A stretch of 64,000 nucleotides of DNA from Fragum whitleyi (lineage: Eukaryota > Mollusca > Bivalvia > Cardiida > Cardiidae): assembly GCA_948146395.1 (NCBI GenBank), contig OX411543.1:59511689-59575688 (forward strand). The letters run 5' to 3'. The position numbers were made by a program, and so were the translations under genes. Each line of letters starts with the position of its first letter. The first letter of the stretch is position 1. The notes beneath the pieces were generated by a model. The model searched no databases, was not told the origin of the DNA, and was given only the letters and a program-made list of their open reading frames with translations. Below, piece by piece: positions 35,092 through 44,389 of the stretch.

Positions 35092-35579
35092 TGTAGGTAT
35101 CTATAGGTATTTGGGGCAAAATGGGTGATAATATAGGTTTTTATTGGTAATGGCAGAAATATAGGATAAAATAGGTATTTATAGGTTACTGGGCCGTCTG
35201 CAATTTGTCAAATTCAAGGGCACATTACTTTCGACCCTCTGATTTTCAGATCAGTCTGAAAATTTGTCCGAGATCTTATAGTTTCCAACATAATGTCCAA
35301 ATTTTGATTTGATCAATCAAGAATTGTATATGCTAGAGTGTAAACAAAATTAAAAACAACATTTTTGACATTCAAGGGCATAATTCAGCACTTTCTAATC
35401 CCATCAGGCCTATAATCAAACTTGTCCAAGAACTTATGATCCTTCTTGTTTTGGCCAAGTTTATTCAAGATTGGCTAACTTTTGCAGATGCCAGAGTGTA
35501 AAGACTAAATTGTTGACAGATGGAAGACACTCGGATCGACAGATGCTGGACACAAAGTGCAGCCTTGTTTCATCACCAA

Positions 35580-36445
35580 ACAAGATGTGTTTGTGAAACA
35601 CGAATGCCCCCGTAACAGCATTTTTTTCAAAGTTTGACCTTGAGAGATGACCTTGACCTTGTCACATGACCTTGACTTTGGTACCAGCAGATGTGGGTCA
35701 TACAGATCTATCATCATGCCAAATATGAGCCTTGAATCTTGAATAGGCTTGAAGATATTGGCAATGTGAACTTTTTTTTTAAATATTTGACCTTGAGAGA
35801 TGACCTTGACCTTGTCACATGACCTTGACTTTGGTACCAGCAGATGCGGATTATTTAGATTTATCATCATGCCAAATATGAGCCTTGTATCTTGAATAGG
35901 CTTGAAGATATTGGCATTGTTAAGTTTTTTGAGATATTTGACCTTGAGAGATGACCTTGACCTTGTCAAATGACCTTGACTTTAGTACCAGCAAATGCAG
36001 ATCATTGAGATCTATCATCATGCCAAATATGAGCTTTGTATCATGAATAGGCTTGAAGATATTGGCAATGTTAAATTTTTTGGTTAACTTTTTGAGTTAT
36101 TTGACCTTGAGAGATGACCTTGACCTTGTCATATGACCTTGACTTTGGTTTCAGCAGATGCGGATCATTGAGATCTATCATCATGCCAAATATAAGCCTT
36201 GTATCTTGAATAGGCTTGAAGATATTGGCAATGTTAAGTTTTTTGGTTAACTTTTTGAGTTATTTGACCTTGAGAGATGACCTTGACCTTGTCACATGAC
36301 CTTGACCTTGGTATCAGCAGATGCGTATCATTGAGATCTATCATCATGCCAAATATGGGCCTTGTATCTTGAATAGGCTTGAAGATATTGGCAATGTTAA
36401 GTTTTTTGGTTAACTTTTGCAGACAGACAGACAGACGGACAACGG
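35580..36445 (+). mobile_element. Hairpin-ended element with TGACCTTGA-rich array
   Basis: The 5' end is ACAAGATGTGTTTGTGAAAC (hairpin GTGTTTGTGAAACAC) followed by GAATGCCCCC. Five units of about 150-163 bp each contain about four TGACCTTG motifs, then ACTTTGGTACCAGCAGATG, ATCATCATGCCAAATATGAG and GAATAGGCTTGAAGATATTG. The right side ends in CAGACAGACAGACAGACGGA (about 36421-36440) and then unrelated sequence, so the terminal hairpin is missing. The element at 38789-39350 is the same family with an intact 3' end. Confidence 0.75.
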
Positions 36446-36541
36446 ACTCTTTTCTGCTCTTTTCTCCTCTCTGGGTACATCTAAGGACATGAGGGATGTT
36501 ATTGAATAATTCCTTTAACAACTATATGAATTTTGTTAAAA

Positions 36542-36645
36542 TAGACGTTTTTTGTGTGAAGTTGCTCCATGTGTGTATGTAGTGATATTCCATAATTCAA
36601 TTAATTAGTTGCAGTGTGTCTAGGTATATGAAGTGACTTAGTAAG
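36542..36645 (+). repeat. Dispersed repeat AGACGTTTTTTGTG, copy 2
   Basis: Nearly identical over about 100 bp to 19411-19520. No terminal repeats or target duplications were recognised. Confidence 0.8.
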
Positions 36646-38770
36646 GAACAGCACTCCCAAGTTTCATAGAAATTTGCCTAATGGTTTGAGAGAAGTTTTT
36701 ATTTTTTTTTAGTGAAAATAAGTCCCCCCCCCTGCCCTGACCATATTTGGGGGTCAATCAAAATTTCTTTAACAATTTATGTAAAGGGTCACCCAAGAAA
36801 CATTCATGCCAACTTTCATTGAAATGCACCCACTGGTTTTGGAGAAGAAGATATTTAAAGATCTTAAAGTTAAACAAGAGGGCTGTTCATTACCTAGGTA
36901 TGTCCATGCAACCAAAGAAAAAGAAATTTTCTCTAATTCAATCAGATAACATTTGAAATAATCCCCCCTCTGCTCCTCCCCTGGTCATTATTTATTTAAG
37001 CTTTTTTCATAAAAGGTCTGTGATCAGCTAATCTGTGCCAGATATACAGGCTGAGTCTGAGACTTTTAAAGTTTTCTTTAATGAGTTGATCAATCCATGT
37101 CAAATATAAAGGCTGTAGGGATTCAAAATTCTCAACAAAGCACTCCCCCTCCCCCAAGATTCTCTGCACCTGGTGAATCTACATTCATGATTTTAGCTAA
37201 TTCAATTAATGCCCATATGCTGATCATCTATACCAATTTTCAAGTCTGTAGGACTCCTGGTTCATTAGAAGAAGCTTAAAGATTTCAAAAATGATCCAAA
37301 ATACTACCCCCTCCCAAAGACACTCAGCACCTGGTAACCCTACAGTCATAATTTTAGCTTTTTTTATTAATGTCAATATATTGATCACCCATGACAATTT
37401 TCATGTCTGTAGGGTTCCTGATCCAGGAGAAGAATAAGGTTAAAGATTTCAAAATTGATCCAAAGTACTACCCCCTCTCCCCTAATGCTCCGCATCTGGT
37501 GACCCTACATTCATGATTTTAGCTATTTTATTTTAAATCCATATGCTTATCACCCATGCCAATATTGAAGTCTGTAGGGCTAGTGGTTCATTAGAGGATG
37601 AAGGTTAAAGTTACAAAATTTTGACAAAAGTACTACCCCCTCCCCACTGGTGCGCAACACCTGGTGGTATTACAGTCATGATTTTAGCTATTTTTATTAA
37701 GGTCTATGAGCTGATCCTCCATGCCAATTTTCAAGTCTGTAGGGCTTGTGGTTCAGAAGAAGAAGAAGGGTAAGGATTACAAAATTTTCAAAAAAGTACA
37801 AGCCTCTCCCCCCCAGTGCTCCGCACCTGGTGAATCTACAGTAATAATTTTAGCTATTTTTATAAAAGTCCATATGCTGATCATCCATGCCAATATTCAA
37901 TATCCAATATTCTGTCAGGCTCTTGGTTCAGAAGAAGAAGAAGGTTAAAGATCACAAAATTTTCACAAAAGTACTCCCCCCTCCCCCCTGATGCTCCGCA
38001 CCTGGCAGCCCAACAGATATGATTTTAGCTATTTTCATTAAGGTCTATGAGCTGATCATCCATGCCAATTTTCAAGTCTGTAGGGCTCCTGGTTCCGAAG
38101 AAGAAGAAGCTTAAAGATTACAAAATTTACCCAAAGTACTACCCCCTCCCCCCTGGTGCTCAGCACCTGGTGACCCAAAAGATATGATTTTAACTATTTT
38201 TAATTCAAGTCTGTAACCTGATCATCCATGCCAAGTTTTAAGTCTGTAGGACTACTGGTTGAGAAGAAGAAGAATTTTAAACATTTTCTTAAAATTTCAC
38301 CTTTTGTTGCCATAGCAACAAGAGTTTTTCATGGATTTCAATTTTTTTAGCTATTTTTGAAGGGGACCCCCTAAGCAACATTTCTGTAAAATTTGGTGTT
38401 AATTGGCCTAGTAGTTTAGGAGGAGATGTTGTTTAAAGCTATTGTTGACAGATGCCTGACGACGACCGATGGCCGGACCCGGACGAAAGGTGATCACAAT
38501 AGATCACATGAGCACTTTGTGCTCAGGTGAGCTAAAAATGCATTGCCCTTCCATGCCCATGTTTGGGGGTCAACTCAAATTTCTGTAACAAATTTTAGAA
38601 TAATGTAACCCAAGGGGCATTTCTACCAAGTTTCGTTTAAATTGGCCCACTGGTTTTGGAGGAGAGGATGTTGAAAGAAAAAGTTTATGCAGGGATGGAC
38701 GACCTGACGACAGTAGACAGACACACCGTCATACCAATGGTTCGCTGGCCTTTGGCCAGTGGAGCTTAAA
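36646..38770 (+). mobile_element. Outer hairpin-ended element, CCTGCCC family
   Basis: Left and right parts share the unit with CCATxTTTGGGGGTCAA, TAACAATTT, GGGTCACCCAAGxxxCATT and CACTGGTTTTGGAGxAGA. They are separated by another element at 36874-38538, with the break at GATCTTAAAGTTAA / TGCATTGCCCTTCC inside a unit. The 3' end has GACAGTAGACAGACACACCG, GGCCTTTGGCC, AGTGGAGCTTAAA. It is the family seen at 1757-3150. The left limit is approximate. Confidence 0.65.
36874..38538 (+). mobile_element. Inserted hairpin-ended element, 166-bp array family
   Basis: The 5' end ACAAGAGGGCTGTTC has lost most of the hairpin and the GCTCACCTGAG motif but continues with CATTACCTAGGTATGTCC as in 13058-15620. 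The array has about nine units with CTCCGCACCTGGTG and CAAGTCTGTAGGGCT. The 3' end GACGACCGATGGCCGGACCC, GAGCACTTTGTGCTC, AGGTGAGC and TAAAAA is intact. It is inserted in the element spanning 36646-38770. Confidence 0.75.
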
Positions 38771-38788
38771 TTAGGAATATTTCTATCA

Positions 38789-39350
38789 ACAAGATGTGTT
38801 CATAAAACACAAAATGACCCCGAGACAGATGACCTTGACCTTGTCGCATGACCTTGACCTTGGTATCTACAGATGCATCTCGATGAGATCTATTATCATG
38901 CCAAATATGAGCATTGTACCTTGAATAGCCTTGAAGTAATTGGCAATGTTAAGTTTTTTGGGTAAGTTTTGCAGACAGACAGACCGACTGACTGACAAAC
39001 AGATTGATTGAATGGAGTTTAACGCCGCTTTCAACATTATTTCACTTATATCATGGCTGCAGCACCTAACAATGGATTCCTGGTATTTCTCTCACCAGTA
39101 CAACCATCACATTCTTTCCTAGCCTCCAGCTACTATCTCACATAGGTCTACGATTATCAACCCATTGATGAAAGACAAATAGTCAGAAAGAATGAGTGCC
39201 GCCGGCGGGGATCGAACCCGGGACTTCTAGATTGTAAGTCTGATGCGCTACCAACTGCGCATTGATGGACTGACAAACAGACAGACGGACGGACAGACAG
39301 ACAACGGTAAAACAATATGCCCCCGATATTATCGATGTGGGGGCATAAAA
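38789..39350 (+). mobile_element. Hairpin-ended element, TGACCTTGA family, with SINE insertion
   Basis: The 5' end is ACAAGATGTGTTCATAAAAC then ACAAAATGACCCC. One unit with GACCTTGACCTTGTCGCATG and GCCAAATATGAGC follows. The GACAGACGGACGGACAGACA tract is split by a SINE (39004-39267). The 3' end is ATATGCCCCCGATATTATCG, ATGTGGGGGCATAAAA. This copy shows the 3' end missing from 35580-36445. Confidence 0.8.
39004..39267 (-). mobile_element. tRNA-derived SINE with 14-bp target duplication
   Basis: On the minus strand the A box region GCGCAGTTGGTAGCGCATC and B box GGGTTCGATCCCCG are intact, followed by the body with GTGAGATAGTAGCTGGAGG and GGCGTTAAACTCC and a CAATCAA tail. The direct repeat GACTGACAAACAGA flanks it exactly at 38990-39003 and 39268-39281. 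The target is the microsatellite of a hairpin-ended element. Confidence 0.92.
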
Positions 39351-39593
39351 AAGTAGAAAAAGTTGGAATTAAAATTAAGTATTTATGTTTTGTTTCCAGT
39401 TTAGCATTATTTCCTGCATTCTCATTACGGGACTGGCATTAACACCATCTTGGCAAATACTGGCAAAACACCTATCAAATCGAATTGTGAGCACATGCAA
39501 GCACTTGTGAGGCTGCCCACGTTCAGAAGGAGAAAGTGCTCCTGTTCTTGAAAGCACCTTTATTGTCAGCTGTAAAACAAAGCAACCTCTTAC

Positions 39594-39768
39594 CTTTCTC
39601 CAAAATGAGTTTTTGTCATGATAGTTAAAGCATAGCTCTTCTCCAGGCTTAATAACTCTGATCGTATAAAAACACAGCTCTTCCCCCTTCTGAACCACCT
39701 TCAAATTTGGCCTGCGATGATCATCGTTCAGGAATCTTCCGATACATGTTCATAATGTGGCGTCAATA
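39594..39768 (-). pseudogene. SET-domain exon with one in-frame stop
   Basis: On the minus strand TTTCATTTCTTTCAG (a good 3' splice site) precedes an exon of 175 nt ending AAAG|GTAAGA (a good 5' splice site). The exon begins in phase to read xIDATL, a TGA stop at 39752-39750, then TCIGRFLNDDHRRPNLKVVQ and KGEELCFYTIRVIKPGEEL, CFNYHDKN. This matches the C-terminal half of a SET lysine methyltransferase domain: the IDAT segment, a GRxxNDDxxxPN segment and the xIRxIxPGEELxxxY motif, as in KMT5A/SETD8-like proteins. The stop replaces one residue after IDAT. It could be a decayed gene copy or an exon with a sequencing or assembly error. I saw no neighbouring exons with confidence. Confidence 0.6.
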
Positions 39769-40327
39769 CTGAAAGAAATGAAATATTTTAAGGGGAATCT
39801 AGTTGGTTTCTCTCCTAAAGAATTAAAACACAACAAATATACTGTTACAGTTGGAAGTAATAATACAATGAAGAATCCGAGAGTAATTAAAAAAACCTGT
39901 CCATGTGGCATTTTTGGTTGTGACAAAAAAAAAATAATTTCAAAACTAAAGTATTTTCTCCCTTATAAATTCAGGGTTACAGCTATTCGGTAAACCTTGC
40001 CCTTATTTGGCCTAAATCACTTGTACACCATGGACAAAATATTCAAGTGGGAAATAGTGGTGATTTGCCATTGCTACCATTGTGTTTTCTATTTGAAATA
40101 TCCACGCATCACTGCTTTTTGAAGCCATGGGTGGAAAATTGCGTTGATCACAGTGATTCACCGTGTTCGGGTGGAAATACCAGGCAAATCCAATATTTCA
40201 TGCAAGCGCAACGTCGTAGTCAAGTAGGCAATTGATTCCTGCAGATTTTCGGTGGAAAAATGTGGCCTTTGGGTTTTCCATCCAAATCCACACTAACTAC
40301 AATCACGGCGATGTGTCGGGATATGCA
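39769..40327. other. No recognised feature
   Basis: Apart from the intron-like flank of the SET exon, this holds a 78-codon plus-strand frame (39757-39993) without recognisable domain, and GTGGAAA-containing sequence of unknown nature. Confidence 0.4.
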
Positions 40328-41344
40328 AACAAGGTGCCAAATTGTCACAAGATACACCCGTCACACTGCTTAGTATAAACTGGGGGTTTGAATAGAAATG
40401 AGGTTATTTTGAATGAATGTTTTTTGCACCCATGAAGTTTCATGATCCTAGCTGTTATACTTTTAGAGATATACTCCGGACAAGATTCTAGTATGAAAAA
40501 CAACAATGGGCAAAAACTGAAAAAATAGGCCAGGTAGAATTATGGTTCTTGTGCACTGCACTCCCCCTTGATGACATCTATACACCCATGAAGTTTCATG
40601 ATCCTAGCTATTATACTTTTACAGATATACTCCGGACAAGATTCAAGTCTGAAAAACAACAAAGGGCAAAAACTCAAAAAATAGGCCAGGTAGAGTTATG
40701 GTTCTTGTGCACTGCACTCCCCCTTGGTGAGATCTATACACCCATGAAGCTTCATGATCCTAGCTATTATACTTTAAGAGATATTATCCGGACAAGATTC
40801 AAGTCTGAAAAACAACAAAGGGCAATAACTCAAAAAATAGGCCAGGTAGAGTTATGGTTCTTGTGCACTGCACTCCCCTAGGTGCGATCTATACACCCAT
40901 GAAGCTTCATGATCCTAGCTATTATACTTTAAGAGATTTACTCCGGACAAGATTCAAGTCTGAAAAACAACAGAGGGCAATAACTCAAAAAATAGGCTAG
41001 GTAGAGTTGTGGTTCTTGTGCACTGCACTCCCCCTTGGTGAGAACTATACACCCATGAAGTTTCATGATCCTAGCTTTTATACTTTTAGAGATATACTCC
41101 GGACAAGATTCTAGTATGAAAAACAACAAAGGGCAATAACTCAAAAAATAGGCTAGGTAGAGTTATGGTTCTTGTGCACTGCACTCCGTAATGATGAGAA
41201 GAACACAATTGCCAAGTTTGAAGTCGATCGGACTTCAAGTGACAGACTTATGCTCCGGACAAAGATTTGAAGTGGACGCCGCCGGACGCCAGGACGCCAC
41301 GGGTGATCCCATAATACGTCCCGTCTTCGACGGGCGTATAAAAA
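40328..41344 (+). mobile_element. Hairpin-ended element, sister of 33798-35091
   Basis: The 5' end ACAAGGTGCCAAATTGTCAC, AAGATACACCCGTC and the 3' end with GACGCCGCCGGACGCC, CCATAATACGTCCCG, TCTTCGACGGGCGTATAAAA match the element at 33798-35091. It has about five units of 155-157 bp. The 5' leader (about 40328-40440) is nearly the same as in the sister copy, whose array is longer by about two units. Confidence 0.8.
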
Positions 41345-42136
41345 CGCACAAGCAGTTCTGTACAGTGCCATAATTAAAGAACTTTTTAAGGATGTTATCC
41401 CATTTTTCAAGCACATTTCTTTGTATGTGAGTCACTTTACATGATACACAAAATGACTATTATGTGTTCAGTATATTCAATAATGTAGTGTACCTTCTTG
41501 ATCATGATCTTTCAGTTTCATGCATGTTTTTTGCTTTCTGCTTCTGATACAAGCTCAACTTCTCCAATATTTCCAATGTCAATAGTTTTATAAAACATGT
41601 GTGACATTTACCCTTCTGTTTATTGTCGCAATTGTATGCCCAGGGATCTTTTAACACCCAAAATCTATCGACAACTGATTTTCCCAACTCTATGTTAACA
41701 AAGGGGCGCTACTCTGAAGGTATTGGTACCGATGATTCCTACCCAAACTTGTTCGTACTGATCAGATTCATACCCTGACTATTTCGTTCCACAAAGATTT
41801 TTATATATTTTTGACACTAAATTTGATCAGTCATTTAAAATTATCTACTTTTTTCACAAACTTTGTTCATGCAATTATTCATTTTCAGGTACATTCTCAA
41901 GGAATCAAATTCATGGACTGATTATAGCAGTATAATTTTTCAATGAATACAGTGGTCTAGCGATAGCTCGAACACACACGTGACCGACCAATTTGCTCGA
42001 GTCATTGCATAATTCCAGGTAATGCCAGTAAGCAAAATTGTCCTCCATACCTTTGAATAATTTGCCTTCAAAATATGCAGTACATATGTAAAATACTCAG
42101 CGAAGAATAGTTTTACGAAATATATAACTCTGATTC
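41345..42136. other. No gene seen
   Basis: A minus-strand frame at 41502-41687 has no recognisable domain. No repeat was recognised. Confidence 0.4.
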
Positions 42137-42520
42137 AGGGCTCGTGTTTGACCCTTAAACCAGGGTTTTGACCCTCAAAATTTGAAAACATCTGATTCTG
42201 ACCCCCTAATTTTCTATCAGGAGGGGTCATTTTGACCCTTAAATTTTCAGTATTGCACATCAAAACTGCTACAAATTGTAAATGTATTAGAATTAATTGT
42301 CTCCTTCATATCTTTATAAGAGATTCATATTCATATGAATCTCTTATTAAGATATAAAGGAGATAATTAAAGAAATTCACCGGCAAAATCAAAAGCATTT
42401 TACCAATTTTATCCCCTCTTTAGACTGTTTTGACCCCTTCAACTGCAGTTTTGACCCCCAGAAATAACAGTTTAGGGGTCAATGACTCCTGAATTTGAAA
42501 AGTTGGCACAAGCTCTGCTG
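42137..42520. mobile_element. Palindromic element with TTTGACCC arms
   Basis: The left arm has GGGCTCGTGTTTGACCCTTA and GTTTTGACCCTC; the right arm read backwards has AGAGCTTGTG, TTGACCCCTAAAC and GGGGGTCAAAACTG. At the centre a 35-bp stem with about three mismatches (42296-42330 with 42333-42367) has a 2-nt loop, from ATTGTCTCCTTCATATC to its complement. No target duplication was resolved. Confidence 0.55.
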
Positions 42521-43922
42521 ATTTTAATCGATTTTTTAAATCAGGCGATTTAATTGGTCAAATAGTAAGGGTTGAAAAAAGAAAAATCTACGAATATCAA
42601 TGAAGGTGTCAGCGTCAATGTTAGTGGTGTCTGTTCTCAGTACATAGGCCATTGAAATGACATAAGTTTAGATTTGGCGATTTTAATAAGAGGCATATAA
42701 AGAGCATAATACTTCTTACTTATAATATATCGTAGCTATTGTTGCTGAATGACAAATTTTTAGATGTTATATCAGACAGGAGATAGGCGATGTAGCAAGC
42801 AATTCTTTTCTCACAGTCTTTTCCAAAGAGCTTTTAAAATGCTTGTGACCTTTTTCAAGTTTTGTTAGCGATGGTTGTGACTGCATAATTTACTCAGATT
42901 TTAATAACTTTGCTTCTATGATTTATCTTTAACACTGATTATCGAAAATATTTTCAAATCGGGTGTCAAAGAAAGATCGCATGCATGATATCAGGTTAGT
43001 TGTAGCTACAACGTTTTCAGCTTCCACTGACGGAAAATTGAATATTTTATGTTTGAAACATGGTTACTATCTTTTTATCTAAAATTACGAAATCCTTAAG
43101 AAACAATTGAATAGAAAGAATTATCTATATTCAATGATTTTTGTTTTAAATCCAAAATTAAATCCGAGTAGCAATCTGGTCAATGAATGCAAATTGAATT
43201 AATATTTTTGTTTGGCAGCAAGGTAAAGGACGCGGAACAGTTTATTTCACACAGAGGGTGAACAGATAATCAGACGCCGACGGCTATTTTTTGGAAGTGT
43301 TTCGAGGGCTTGCACGCGCCTAACTCTTGTCCCGGGTGATATCAAACCCTTTTAATATTATTATTTACCTCTCTCTTTGTGGCTTTGTTACTGATTTTAA
43401 AATTTAGGAAAACAGACTTCTTAATTTTATTTTCGCAGCAGGTAGGCGATACAACTGAATTACTGTATTTTCCTATTACGGCTTTGTCGTTTTGCAAAAA
43501 TATATACGAGAAGCAAAAAATCGGTTACAATTGCAATGTGAATTGTGGGCCTACATTGAAATGCGAGCAATTGCTTTGATCGATGTAGATACTATCCTTT
43601 GTAGTCATGAGAGCCATATGCCGTTTCTTTAATCTAAGATAACAAAGAATATGCCCCCAATAAAGTTTTCTAAAACTTGAGAATCATTTATTGAAAATTA
43701 ATATGATCGTCTGGCAAAATTGAATAGAACTCTAAATTTTAACAAAACCGTAATGTCTTTGACCTTATTACTTGCTGAAGTCGACAGTGTTTTTGATCAT
43801 GATATCTTGTTTCGCTATTTAATGATGAAGTAACTTAACATTTTTTTTTTCAGAAATTGTTTTGTAGTTGAAATTAAATGCATTCGCGAGAATCCTGTAG
43901 TATAATAGCAATGTTATGTAAA
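42521..43922. other. No gene seen
   Basis: AT-rich sequence with no supported coding or repeat feature. Confidence 0.45.
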
Positions 43923-44086
43923 CAGCGTTCCCACTGCTTCTTCAAAATGGGGGTGCAAATGGTTATTTTGCAGCATGCATGTACCCCCTCTGTATGAGAC
44001 AAAGAAGGCTGCTTGCAATAATTATGGGGTACAAGATTCCATTTGGGGGTAAATCACCCCCATATGGGGGGTTTTTAGGAACCCTG
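43923..44086. mobile_element. Possible hAT-like MITE
   Basis: The left end is CAGCGTTCCCACTG and the right end read backwards is CAGGGTTCCTAAAA, 164 bp apart. CAGxGTTCC ends are typical of hAT elements. I could not find the expected 8-bp target duplication, so the call is tentative. Confidence 0.35.
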
Positions 44087-44340
44087 GTAAAGCAGTGTGT
44101 CGTTTGAACAAAAAGAAAAAATACGCGAATGAACAACCAGCGAGGTCTAAGTAGTGCAATTATTATGCGTCTTTGTTCTTCATTATAGAATTTTTTTTTA
44201 TTTTCCAGAAACGTATGATACTGACCATTTTCTAAGGGAACGGACGTTTTAACAAGCATCTTTGGCTTCCGTCACATAACATGTTTACTTGTGAGAATTG
44301 AGAACCAAATTGCTTGTAAAAACATCCGTTTCTTTCGAAA

Positions 44341-44385
44341 ATGGCGACTTCACTACCTTGTGTATTATTTATCATTGTGATAATG
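44341..44385 (+). CDS. Candidate first exon encoding a signal-peptide-like start
   Basis: An ATG in a favourable context (CGAAAATGG) opens MATSLPCVLFIIVIM, a short polar start followed by a hydrophobic run, as in a signal peptide. It is followed at once by GTAAGTTG, a strong 5' splice site in phase 0. I could not identify a downstream exon; an acceptor-like T-rich tract ending in AG at about 48717 exists but its link is speculative. Chance occurrence is possible. Confidence 0.25.
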
Positions 44386-44389
44386 GTAA

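Larger units (their letters stand above)
31850..35579 (+). mobile_element. Outer hairpin-ended element holding several insertions
   Basis: A degenerate 5' end AACTAGAGGACCATAATCG and ATATCGCTCACTG is cut at 31881 by another element. The interior reappears at about 32670-33110 and 35195-35560 with units sharing AAACTCATCCAAGATC, CAACATxxTGTCCAAGTTTTG and TGATTGGxxAAxxTTTG. The right end has TTGTTGACAGATGGAAGACA and CACAAAGTGCAGCCTTG but no clear hairpin. Between these parts lie insertions at 31881, 33113 and 33798. The assignment of the outer pieces to one element is inferred from their shared unit. Confidence 0.55.
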
